Below, piece after piece: positions 19,213 to 27,917 of a stretch of 44,176 nt of DNA; positions within the stretch are counted from its first letter, which is position 1; each line of letters starts with the position of its first letter. The notes below the pieces were generated by a model that saw only the letters and a list, made by a program, of their open reading frames with translations, ran no database searches and had not been told where the DNA came from. The DNA comes from Coemansia sp. RSA 1804 (taxonomy: Eukaryota > Kickxellomycota > Kickxellomycetes > Kickxellales > Kickxellaceae). The stretch lies in NCBI GenBank assembly GCA_027578815.1, contig JANBTH010000056.1, positions 1 to 44,176 on the forward strand, in the 5' to 3' direction. The position numbers were made by a program, and so were the translations under genes.

Positions 19213-19692
19213 CAGAATTACTCCGATGTTTGTGGTAGATATTGCTTGGTATATTGGATTCAACAAGTACATTGACCACCTATTTATTGTACGGGAATAT
19301 ACGCTGTCTGGAGTTTCAACTTTTTTCTTTTTTCACATAAAATACGTGTGCAATTCCTTGTGATTTTAATTATAGCACTAGTGCTAATTTCTAATATGAT
19401 TTTGAGTTGACAATTTGATAGTAATACATCTAATGCATATAACAACCTGAATGGATCAATATGGATACATCAAGTGTTTTAACAAACAATACATCACATC
19501 ATCTTACGTAGAGAAGATGCTATATTTATTACCAATACACGCAAAACACTTTGTTTGGAGCTAATATAAAAGCAACCATGTTTTCCTGTTTAACAATATC
19601 TATTCCCTATCATACACACAACCGTAGAACATAGACACACACCACAACAAACCACTACAACTACAATAAAACAACAATTTCTACAACTTAAA
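19213..19692 (+). promoter_or_regulatory. Promoter region of the small secreted protein gene, TATA at 19565-19572
   Basis: 480 bp. TATAAAAG at 19565-19572 lies about 120 bp before the ATG. The presumed leader from about 19610 is almost free of G and is rich in A and C (CACACA and ACAACA runs), a composition typical of leaders of strongly expressed fungal genes. The first part contains the BLOC1S2 3' end. Confidence 0.6.
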
Positions 19693-20055
19693 ATGGCTCG
19701 CATTCTCTCTGTTGCCTCGATTGTCGCCCTTCTTACTGTGGGCGCTCTTGCACACCCTGGCCACGTTCATGTTACCAGACGCCAGTTTGGCTATAACACT
19801 GGCTATGGAGCTGTTCCTGGCTATGGCGTTGGTGCTGGCTACGGCATTGGCACTGGCTACGGGGTCGGCACTGGATATGGCATCGGTACTGGCTTTGGCT
19901 TTGGCTTTCCAATTGCATCGTCTTTTACAAACGCACTCAACACCAACTTTAACGCTGCCCACTTTAACGATGACACTGTTTACCTGAACAACAAGGATGC
20001 AAACACTGTAAACAGCAACCTTAACACTTTTACCAATGCCAATGTTGTTGCTTAA
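19693..20055 (+). CDS. Small secreted Gly/Tyr hexapeptide-repeat protein
   Basis: 120 residues, no recognised family. The N-terminus is a textbook signal peptide (hydrophobic core SVASIVALLTVGALA, likely cleaved before HPGH). A dibasic RR at about 29-30 may be a Kex2 site. Residues ~40-72 are imperfect six-residue repeats of the form GYG[VI]G[AT], closing with GFGFGF. The C-terminal ~45 residues are Asn/Thr/Asp-rich and contain no Cys, so disulfide-rich effector classes are excluded. Strong TATA and an AC-rich leader suggest high expression. Plausible roles are cell-wall or extracellular matrix protein, or spore coat. Function unknown. Confidence 0.8.
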   Translation: MARILSVASIVALLTVGALAHPGHVHVTRRQFGYNTGYGAVPGYGVGAGYGIGTGYGVGTGYGIGTGFGFGFPIASSFTNALNTNFNAAHFNDDTVYLNNKDANTVNSNLNTFTNANVVA

Positions 20056-20225
20056 AAGCCTACATAGAACCACTTTTTAGACTAGCATAGACAATAGATC
20101 CAATATACAGTATCTAAACCCATATACAACAGGCACTGATTGTTACCATTTTGTTTGGTAACTATATCAGTGGTATTTACAACCCAATTTAAAGCCATAT
20201 CTATTATTGTATTATCTTAAAAATA

Positions 20226-22847
20226 CTATATTATTATGCCAGAAAGAAGCTCTGTTGCATTTGTAATCTCCTCAACTTGCATTGTACGAAGAAATTTCTG
20301 CATTCCCTTGGTTTTCCAAACAGCGCCCAGATCTAGAAGCAAAGACCACAACCTGCGCAAGCTGCTAACGCATTCTATAAACTTTTCCCGAGTTTGGCGA
20401 ATATTATTATCCTCAGCGTCCTTACACCTGTCAGCTTTCTTAATATTCTGCCTCAGTATGCATATATGACGAACAAGTACAGTGATTGCAATAAATGTAC
20501 TCAACGGCATAACCTGGTCGTACCTTTCAAGAGGTATATCGGCGTTTCTATCTAGAAACTTGACATAACTGAACACTGCATCTAGACAGAGATCCCACGA
20601 ATCTTTCACAACATCGTAGGCAAGGAAGTTGTCATACATTGGCTTTGAGAATACGCCAGTAAGGAGTCCACGGATGGCATCATCTTCGACATTTTCAGCT
20701 GTTGGATTTGGTGTCTGATCGTCTGATTCTTTTTCAGCTGGTTTTGAAAAGAAAGACGGGCGGTTAGACAAATGCAGAATAAAATACAGAGATACAGCAT
20801 ACCCATAAAGACAGAAATACCTCCATCGCATTACGCACAGACGATGGCTCTTGCTGCCAAACTCTGTAAACTGGTTCTCCAGCTCAATGTCCATTTTCAA
20901 GTCCTCTGCCCGTATTATTCCATCCTGCCAATCCTTGACAGCATTATGGAGCCGTCGAAACTCGTCAAATTCAAATGCACTGGTGACAGGCGTCTTAAAC
21001 CGTAGAACATGCTTATCAGGTCGCCGCAGGTATTTGATGTTTGGAGTCAGGTCGTCCGAGGTGGATGTTGTCTTTAGACTGATGCCAAAGTTCCACAAAA
21101 ACTCATTCACGTTTGCAGCAATCGTTGCAACGTTGCACAGGTCTTGAAACGCGTGGCTTAATGACGCCTTTTCGACAATGTTACCCTTGGTTTCATAAGG
21201 GTTAAAGTCACTTGGCCAGTTGCTAGATTGAGGAATGGTTATGTCGTCCCATGTTTCGTCTGACCCTGGCGCAGAAATGAAAAGCCGGTTATCGCCAATG
21301 GTCCCTGCACGACTGCCTAAAATGCTCTGGTAGGAATCCATGATATATATAAACCAGAATATCCGACGCTTGATCTCCAAAGTAACCCACTCGTCCCATG
21401 AGATAGCGCGCTTTCTCTTGTCGATGTCCAGCGTGTTCCATCCAAAGCGGACAACCAGACTGACCGCCAGCTGTGCAAGCGAGTTATACATTAGAAAGTC
21501 GCCCTCTCCACCACTATACGACGCCATAAGAACAATCGCGCATATGTAATCTAGCGTTCCGCTGTGAATTCTAGAAAATATGTTCTGGAGGATTTTGCTT
21601 GCCAGCTTTTCAAAATCAAAGGTTTTGCCCGTCTTTTTTGCGATTATTCGAGCCGTTGTTACACGCATTGCATCTATAAGCATCGGATCAACCTTTCCTT
21701 CTACAATTTGACGGACAAACAGTGCTGGGTGGAATATAGAGCATGTGCCGTAAAAGTAGTTAAAGTAATATACAACAGCATCGCGGGTTTCTTCCGAAAC
21801 CTCGTCAGAGTAGAACCGGCGCAAAATCTCCTGCTGATCGTGTTTATCGGCCAACGTAGCTTCAACATGTGGTCTATTAAACTCTGAGTCTATTGTTAAG
21901 CCGCTCTGGTCTAGATCCACCGGTGCGTTCACAGATTCAGTGGACTTGTAGCTGCTCGCCGAGACCCTGCCGCTGCTTTTCTTTTCCTTGACATGATCTG
22001 TCTCGGCGCCGCCAATTTCAGCGCTCGGTATTTTTGCCAAGATTGACTCGAATGTAAGGGGCTTTTTCTCTTGGTCGTTCTTTGCAATCACTTCTTTGCC
22101 TTTCGGTTTAGGACCACGTTTCTTGATTGGTCTCCATCTACACTTGATACCGATGCTTATGCAGCTGGTACACTGCGGGCCGCTGCCTTCGCATTTTATT
22201 TTTTTAGCACGGCAGTTTATACATGCTCGAGTACGCCGCTGTCTGATGCGAATTGAGTAGTCTACCATAACGCCAGGATACATGGCCTCTACATGTTGCT
22301 GGATATCCTCATGAGTTAGAATCTGTGGCTTTTGTGTTTGCGGTGTAGAGGAAATAAGAGTGGGCATAGGAGAATACGGGGTTTGGATATCTGTCGGCTG
22401 GGACTGCGCCTCATATGGCCAATAGCGATAGTCATTTGATGTGTAAATTGGCTGCTCGCGTATAACCCGCTGTAATGTGTTTGCTGGCGGGCGGAAAAGG
22501 GAAGAGCCGACGCTCATACTGCTTGAGGCTGATAGTGCTGGTTGAACTGGTGGACTTTGCAACGAGGAAAATATTGGGTAGGTCAGCAGCGGTCCATGTC
22601 CCGGCATGGTTTTCAAGTCGGCTTTCGAAAAGCCAAACTCGGAAGCATAGTTCAATCTTGCATCTTCTATTTTATTGAAGCAATTATCTCCCAAGATATT
22701 GCTACCTGGAGGCTCTCTTCTTGCCAAACCACTATCTGTGATGGTGGCACCTATTGCGGATTCTGGCTCGTGGTTCTGTGTAGACGTATCCGCGTCGGAG
22801 CCGTTGCTAGCATTGAGTAGAGATGTGATCCGGTGAAAACTCGACAT
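20226..22847 (-). CDS. Zn2Cys6 transcription factor with fungal-specific TF domain
   Basis: 873 residues in one exon from the ATG at 22847. A binuclear zinc cluster lies at about 209-236 with spacing C-x2-C-x6-C-x6-C-x2-C-x6-C (begins CINCRAKKIKC). It is preceded by basic RIRQRRTR and followed by an AT-hook/NLS-like KKRGPKPKGK. The middle-homology (fungal_trans) region spans about 350-600, with FNYFYGTCSIFHPALF near its start and KRRIFWFIYIMDSYQSILG later. The zinc cluster sits unusually far from the N-terminus; the 200 residues before it are Ser/Pro/Gln-rich and probably an activation region. Target pathway cannot be told from sequence. Convergent with the secreted protein gene (170 bp) and divergent from KIN17. 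Confidence 0.9.
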   Translation of the reverse strand: MSSFHRITSLLNASNGSDADTSTQNHEPESAIGATITDSGLARREPPGSNILGDNCFNKIEDARLNYASEFGFSKADLKTMPGHGPLLTYPIFSSLQSPPVQPALSASSSMSVGSSLFRPPANTLQRVIREQPIYTSNDYRYWPYEAQSQPTDIQTPYSPMPTLISSTPQTQKPQILTHEDIQQHVEAMYPGVMVDYSIRIRQRRTRACINCRAKKIKCEGSGPQCTSCISIGIKCRWRPIKKRGPKPKGKEVIAKNDQEKKPLTFESILAKIPSAEIGGAETDHVKEKKSSGRVSASSYKSTESVNAPVDLDQSGLTIDSEFNRPHVEATLADKHDQQEILRRFYSDEVSEETRDAVVYYFNYFYGTCSIFHPALFVRQIVEGKVDPMLIDAMRVTTARIIAKKTGKTFDFEKLASKILQNIFSRIHSGTLDYICAIVLMASYSGGEGDFLMYNSLAQLAVSLVVRFGWNTLDIDKRKRAISWDEWVTLEIKRRIFWFIYIMDSYQSILGSRAGTIGDNRLFISAPGSDETWDDITIPQSSNWPSDFNPYETKGNIVEKASLSHAFQDLCNVATIAANVNEFLWNFGISLKTTSTSDDLTPNIKYLRRPDKHVLRFKTPVTSAFEFDEFRRLHNAVKDWQDGIIRAEDLKMDIELENQFTEFGSKSHRLCVMRWRYFCLYGYAVSLYFILHLSNRPSFFSKPAEKESDDQTPNPTAENVEDDAIRGLLTGVFSKPMYDNFLAYDVVKDSWDLCLDAVFSYVKFLDRNADIPLERYDQVMPLSTFIAITVLVRHICILRQNIKKADRCKDAEDNNIRQTREKFIECVSSLRRLWSLLLDLGAVWKTKGMQKFLRTMQVEEITNATELLSGIII

Positions 22848-23630
22848 CGGAGCAGGGCAGTTATAGAGGATTAAAAAGGGGTTGCAAGGCTATCTAGCGG
22901 CGTCGTATTTGAGAAATGACTAAGAAAATAAAATGTAAAAGAGATAAAAGATAAAAGGGAGGGGAGAAAAAGCCAAGCCAACATCCTGACGGGCTTATTA
23001 ATGGCGCAAACCAATGTTTACGGGGCCTGCATTAGAACTCGGTTGTTTTTTTTGTTTCACTTGATGTGTAAGCGTCGTCAATCATGTCTGCTTTTGCAAA
23101 AACTCATTTTCTATCCAGCATCGTTTTTCTTGGTCCGGAATGTTCATTTATCTAGTGGAAGAAAGAACAACCGGTTTTCTGTTTTGGGGTTTGCCATGTA
23201 TAGTGAAAAGCCCCTTATTTACTTGATTTGTCGCTCTGGCTTGTTGTTTTACTGGAAATATATGCTGTAATTTGTTGTATTCTCAATGGGAATTCTCAAA
23301 GTCGGACTTTGACAAAAAAGGGCAAGTAGTTTCGAAAACCAAATAAGACTCACGACCCAGTCATGCAAAAGCGCCCCATACGTTCCGTTCATTTTTGCAA
23401 ACTGTTTAGATGATTACGCAGGTCAGTGCGCGTATGCGGCGGAAATGACTTGCATTTTGCCACATTATGATTGTAAACCACATATCCTTTGTAATATTTA
23501 TATCCGCACTAGGACAGCACAATTGATTATTGCATACCTTTTTCCGAATTGTTTACATATTGCCTTTGTTGTCTATTGTCGATTGCTTTCCGCTATCTCT
23601 CAGTTGTTCCACATCCATTTTGTTTTGTAA
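22848..23630. other. Divergent intergenic region, Zn2Cys6 factor / KIN17
   Basis: 783 bp between two divergent starts. Oligo-T tracts around 23046-23052 and poly-purine sequence near 22920-22975. The open frame at 23001-23270 is low-complexity, Leu/Phe-rich and unsupported. No gene or RNA seen. Confidence 0.5.
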
Positions 23631-24686
23631 ATGGCAAAACATGATTTCTTTTCTCCGAAGGCTGTGGCCAATAGAATAAAGGCAAAGGGTCTGCAGAAGC
23701 TGCGGTGGTACTGCCAGATGTGCGAGAAGCAATGCCGAGACGAGAACGGATTCAAATGCCACTGTGCATCGGAGGCGCATCAGCGACAAATGGCGATATT
23801 TGCCGAAAATCCAGACCGATACATGGAACAGTTTTCGCAGGAGTTTGAGGATGCGTTTTTATCCATTCTATCGAGGCGCTACGGAACCAAAAAGGTACTT
23901 GCCAACCAAGTGTACCAAGAGATTGTTTCGGACCGCCAGCACCTGCACATGAATGCGACAAAGTGGGACACGCTAACAGAGTTTGTGATGCATCTGGGAC
24001 GATCGGGAAAGTGCAAGGTGGAGGAGGCTGAGCGCGGATGGCTGGTTGAGTGGGTAGACACCAGTCCGGAGGCGTTGGCCAGAAGGGCTGCAATCCAGAA
24101 GAAGGAACGGCAGGAGATGGACGATGAGCAGAGGGAGCGGATGCTGCTTAATGAACAACTTGCGCGGGTGCGGAAACTGAAAAAAGAGGTATTGGAAGAA
24201 GACAGCAAACAGGAAACAATTGATCAAGATGGCCAGGGCTCTAAAGCGACCGGGCTGAATCGCGACCATACAGACCAGCCGATTGTGCTTGCATTGAAAC
24301 CCCTAGTGAAAAAGAAGCTGGGCTCAATGAAGTTGGGTGGGGGCTTTGGAACGACGCTTAAGACACCGGTGATGAAGAAAAATGCATTCAAGGCAGCTGA
24401 TTCGAGGCTGAAAACCGACAAGCCTGCATCGAGTAATTCAACATTAGCTACGCAGAAGCGGCCAGAAACCGCACTGGAGCGGATCATGAGGGACGAGCAG
24501 ATGGGGAAAAAGATGCAGCGTTCAGCAGACATTAGGGAATCCAGGTCCGGTGGCGACCCAGAAAGAAGGCGGTCACAGTCGCCAGAATCACGAGGGACAG
24601 GCTATCGCAGCTACTCTGGCAACGAAAAGCATGAGCCATATCCAACGCATGGGCGTAAAAGCAGATCTCCTAGGAGTAAAGCATGA
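23631..24686 (+). CDS. KIN17: KIN17 DNA/RNA-binding zinc-finger protein without C-terminal KOW region
   Basis: Conserved nuclear protein linked to DNA replication/repair and spliceosomes. 351 residues, start ATG at 23631. The N-terminus (RIKAKGLQKLRWYCQMCEKQ) carries a C2H2 finger with Cys28, Cys31, His44 and His50. A winged-helix region follows (about 51-160: FEDAFLSILSRRYGTKKV, then NATKWDTLTEFVMHLGR). The middle is a charged helix (DDEQRERMLLNEQLARVRK) and then TALERIMRDE, matching the human SALDEIM segment. The human and other full-length proteins continue with tandem SH3-like/KOW domains. Here the protein ends in a 50-residue Arg/Ser tail (SRSPRSKA). The stop is only 80 bp from the convergent VAM7 end, so no hidden exon fits. 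Yeast Rts2 is also short. Confidence 0.94.
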   Translation: MAKHDFFSPKAVANRIKAKGLQKLRWYCQMCEKQCRDENGFKCHCASEAHQRQMAIFAENPDRYMEQFSQEFEDAFLSILSRRYGTKKVLANQVYQEIVSDRQHLHMNATKWDTLTEFVMHLGRSGKCKVEEAERGWLVEWVDTSPEALARRAAIQKKERQEMDDEQRERMLLNEQLARVRKLKKEVLEEDSKQETIDQDGQGSKATGLNRDHTDQPIVLALKPLVKKKLGSMKLGGGFGTTLKTPVMKKNAFKAADSRLKTDKPASSNSTLATQKRPETALERIMRDEQMGKKMQRSADIRESRSGGDPERRRSQSPESRGTGYRSYSGNEKHEPYPTHGRKSRSPRSKA

Positions 24687-24765
24687 CATTTTCCCCTCTT
24701 ATTAATTTAAAGGTGCAACTGGAATGAAATTGGTAAAGAAACATTGTAGAGGCAATTTACTCTTA

Positions 24766-26100
24766 TTAGAGCTTGTTGATTTGACGGCGTGCAGTGCCGA
24801 GTTTGCCGTTTGTGCGGTCAACATCTTGATCCAGCTCACCAAGCAGCTGGTTGTGTAGATCCAGCTCGTTGCCTATAGCCAAGCCCATCTCGCGCTGCCG
24901 ACGCAGAAGCTGGCCAAGCTCGCTGGCTGCCTGGTCTTGCTCGCTCATTCTTTGGTTCTGGAGTTGCAAAAGTCCTTGGTTGTCCAGCCCTCGGGTTTCG
25001 GTAGTTTCTTGCGGCGGGTTGTTGTTGCCAAATATCCTACGGCTACGAGGCGCTTGCCGAGCTCCAGCAGGTCTGCTGGCAGGACCCATCTCAGTATTGC
25101 TCTGAGAATTCGAATTGCGATGCTGCTGCTGCTGCTGGGCAACCCCCTGCGAGTGCACAGGCGTTGCAGCAGGCAAGCTGTGCAGGTTACCATATCCCGA
25201 CCCATTGGCTCCGTTTCCAGCTCTGCCAATTACCCTGCCGCTGTTGTGGCCCGAAGAAGCGCCGCTCAAAAGCGATGTCCTGTCGCTGTTACTCGAAACG
25301 TGGCCACTACCCAGTACTATCCGGCCCAAATTGGCCTTTTCCTCGTTCATACGCATCAGGATGTCTTGGCGCCGCAAAAGCTCGCCGGACGTAAGCCCTG
25401 TCTTGATTGTCTCGAGGCTCTGTTCAAGCAGCTTGAGTGCCCGGCCGAGGTCAGTCAGTTGGGACTTTGCCTGCACCAAGCACTGGTGTGACACAGACAC
25501 CTCGTTGCGAGCAAGGGCGTTTTCGCGGCGCACAATGCTTTGACGCACGTCGCGGATAAGCTGCTCTGCGTCTCGCTGGTCATTGAGCCAGGACGCAGGG
25601 GTTGCCCAGCCGGCATCCGAGTTGATCGACCCAGACTCCGACTCTGACCTGGCCACTCCGTTTGGCACTCCGCTGCCGTTCTTTCCCGCAAGAAACCGTG
25701 CACCCTTGGTGCTGGGCGCAAGAAACCGTTGCAGCGCTTGGGATGAGCGCCAGCGGTCATCCTCGCTCATGAGCATGCTTTGGATGTATCGCTCCAGGGC
25801 TTGTCTACGCTCCTCAATGAATTCAAGCTGTCCGATGCTCTCGGCGCCACCTGTGCTTCCTCCGAAAGAAGATATTTTTGAAAACCAAGAGGTGAGCGAT
25901 TTTGGTGGCAGCGTAGTAGGCGTGTCAGTGTCGGGAAACTCTCTGCTCAAATCGTATGCAAGGGTGAGGAAACTGCTGTATCGATGCCATACAGTCCAGG
26001 ATCGCACAGGTCCTTGTACGTGCAGCCCATACTCTGTGTGTGTGTCCGGTTCGGTTCTGGTCTCCGCTGTTGGGATTTTGACGTATCGGATTTGCTCCAT
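24766..26100 (-). CDS. VAM7: Vam7-type vacuolar SNARE (PX domain plus Qc-SNARE)
   Basis: Soluble Qc-SNARE that binds PI3P through its PX domain and joins Vam3/Vti1/Nyv1 in vacuole fusion with HOPS. The PX domain occupies about 1-120 (VRSWTVWHRYSSF, LPPKSLTSWF, EERRQALERYIQSML). A charged, helical middle follows, then a Gln/Asn/Ser-rich linker. The C-terminal SNARE helix is about 380-444, with EQDQAASELGQLLRRQREMG and DLHNQLLGELDQDVDRTNGK. There is no transmembrane segment or Cys-rich tail, as expected for Vam7. The frame extends to a TTG at 26133, but the first ATG is at 26100 and begins MEQIRYVKIP just before the PX fold; 444 residues. Convergent with KIN17. Confidence 0.92.
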   Translation of the reverse strand: MEQIRYVKIPTAETRTEPDTHTEYGLHVQGPVRSWTVWHRYSSFLTLAYDLSREFPDTDTPTTLPPKSLTSWFSKISSFGGSTGGAESIGQLEFIEERRQALERYIQSMLMSEDDRWRSSQALQRFLAPSTKGARFLAGKNGSGVPNGVARSESESGSINSDAGWATPASWLNDQRDAEQLIRDVRQSIVRRENALARNEVSVSHQCLVQAKSQLTDLGRALKLLEQSLETIKTGLTSGELLRRQDILMRMNEEKANLGRIVLGSGHVSSNSDRTSLLSGASSGHNSGRVIGRAGNGANGSGYGNLHSLPAATPVHSQGVAQQQQQHRNSNSQSNTEMGPASRPAGARQAPRSRRIFGNNNPPQETTETRGLDNQGLLQLQNQRMSEQDQAASELGQLLRRQREMGLAIGNELDLHNQLLGELDQDVDRTNGKLGTARRQINKL

Positions 26101-26484
26101 GAGCTTCTTTCGATGAACTGTGGTTTGATACAACTGAAAATGGGTGTTCAGAAAGAAATAAAAAGAACAGGCAAAAGGAAATGAATGAAAAAGAACAAAA
26201 GAAAAGTGGAGAGCAGGAGTTTTTTTTTTAAATTTACCAACTTAAAGAAAGAAGTATAAAGTAGCACACAAGGATAATGAAAAGCCCAGTGGGTTAGAGA
26301 AAGAATTTGTGGTTATTTGTGAAAGTTAGAGTCACATGTGGCGTTAGGAGCACAAGCAGAAACCATTTATCTCCAAGATACATGTTGTCGAATACAGTGT
26401 TATTATAAGAAAAACTGAGGAAGGACGTAATAAACAAGAAAACAAAAACTAGGCATCTCATACAAAGCAGCAGCAGCAACAAGA
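26101..26484. other. Intergenic region between MIS12 3' end and VAM7 start
   Basis: 384 bp, AT-rich, with an oligo-T tract at about 26220-26230. It holds the VAM7 promoter and the MIS12 3' end. Nothing else seen. Confidence 0.5.
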
Positions 26485-27558
26485 CTAGTTGGTTTGCAAC
26501 TGCGTTTTATTGCGGTCGTCCCAAGCCGAGATCTGAAGATCCGACATGCGCGCAATGTATAGGTCTCTGCCAGTAGGCTCCTTGAGGGTGTCCATTGGGG
26601 ACACATTGCCAGAAGCAGCCAGGGTCTCCATGAGCTGATTGACTAGCCGCGATGCCTCGCTAACCTGTGCACGCACCTCAGCAACGGCCTGAGGCATTCT
26701 GTCCTTGAACTCAGATTGTGCAATGTCTCCGATACGCAGATGATCGTTCAGTGCACGCAATCTTGCGATTCCTCTTTCAACCTTGGAAATATCGCTCTGA
26801 AGCCGCGTTTTCAGCAGGTTGTGGACAACCAGCTGCTTCCGTACTTCCTCGAGCTCCTTATCCAGGGCCGCTTCATCCTCGGCAAAAATAAGGGCGTCTT
26901 TGGAGGCCAAGACGTCTTGACGCTGGTGAGGCATCACAACATAGTCCTCCAGACCGTGTGGAATATTGAACAGGTTGCGCAGAGCATATAGCTCAAACTT
27001 GTCAAAGTTCTTATCCACCGCGTGCTCTAACAGCGTCTCAGCCTTTGTGATAGCCTGGCTGGTGGCCTCGCTGCTTCCTTGCTCCCCCTCCACAAACTTG
27101 CTCAGCGCATCGGTTGCTCTATAGATCGTGTCGTTGGCGGCGTTGATAATTTCGTCAATAAACGTAATCGGAAGGAACCCAAAATGCTCAACCACCAGGC
27201 TCTGTGTCTTTTCACTTGGTGGATACACGCACTTGAACTGAGGCTCTCCGTGGTGTCCAGGCGTGGCACCAGCTATCGCCTCACTCAGCTGCTGTGCCGG
27301 CGTGCCAGCACTGGGTCCTATTGGTGTATTGCCGTTGGCATGAGTTGGAGTTAGAGTTGGAGTGCTTGCGTCAACTTTTGCTGGTGTGTTTCCATTAGTG
27401 GTTGTGGGTGTGCTGCCATTGCCATTGGTTTTTATTGGCGTAAACATTGCTGCTGCTTCGTTTTGATTAGCATTCGGTGGCGTAGTTGGTAGCAAGGCGT
27501 TAGACCCTGCTAGGTTGGAGTCCTCAACTACGACTTGTTCAATGCTCTTTTGGTCCAT
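26485..27558 (-). CDS. MIS12: Kinetochore protein Mis12/Mtw1 with long N-terminal extension
   Basis: Subunit of the MIND/Mis12 complex that links CENP-C and inner centromere proteins to Ndc80 at the outer kinetochore. The Mis12 domain starts near residue 120 with EHFGFLPITFIDEIINAAND and continues through helical, coiled-coil sequence (DKFELYALRNLFNIPHGL; LDKELEEVRKQLVVHNLL). In most species this motif lies within the first ~20 residues. Here it is preceded by about 120 residues of Asn/Thr/Pro-rich sequence with around nine Thr-Pro pairs, potential CDK or MAPK sites. 357 residues total (human 205, yeast Mtw1 289). Start is the ATG at 27558; no intron evident. The PEX13 gene lies upstream on the same strand. 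Confidence 0.9.
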   Translation of the reverse strand: MDQKSIEQVVVEDSNLAGSNALLPTTPPNANQNEAAAMFTPIKTNGNGSTPTTTNGNTPAKVDASTPTLTPTHANGNTPIGPSAGTPAQQLSEAIAGATPGHHGEPQFKCVYPPSEKTQSLVVEHFGFLPITFIDEIINAANDTIYRATDALSKFVEGEQGSSEATSQAITKAETLLEHAVDKNFDKFELYALRNLFNIPHGLEDYVVMPHQRQDVLASKDALIFAEDEAALDKELEEVRKQLVVHNLLKTRLQSDISKVERGIARLRALNDHLRIGDIAQSEFKDRMPQAVAEVRAQVSEASRLVNQLMETLAASGNVSPMDTLKEPTGRDLYIARMSDLQISAWDDRNKTQLQTN

Positions 27559-27917
27559 TATTGCTTCAAATGCAGCGTTCCAAGGATTTTAATAAGGAAA
27601 TTAACGTCAACAAAAAATAATGATAATAAAAGAGAAGAAAAGGCTTTGAAAAATAAAAAAAAAGTGATTGTTTATTCTAAATTTTTTACTTGCTTTACTT
27701 TTTTTATTTACCAAAGATGTAAATCCTGTGCGGTGAGCACAACATACACCCTGGCTTTGGACTAGACGTCTGATAAAGTAAGAACACTGTGCTTCGTCAT
27801 TAGCAGCAAGAACGATACTGACAACTACAGCTAAAATAAGAAGATACCCGCTTTGGCAGGAGAATCGCTAGAATATATATTAGACAAGAGATACACGAAC
27901 ACAGACATCAACACCCT
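27559..27917. other. Intergenic region between PEX13 3' end and MIS12 start
   Basis: 359 bp. The promoter side has an A-rich plus strand (27606-27665) and the rest holds the PEX13 3' end. No gene seen. Confidence 0.5.

Noticed and set aside
23001..23270. 89-codon Leu/Phe-rich plus-strand frame
   Set aside because: Within a divergent promoter; looks membrane-like only because of T-rich DNA.
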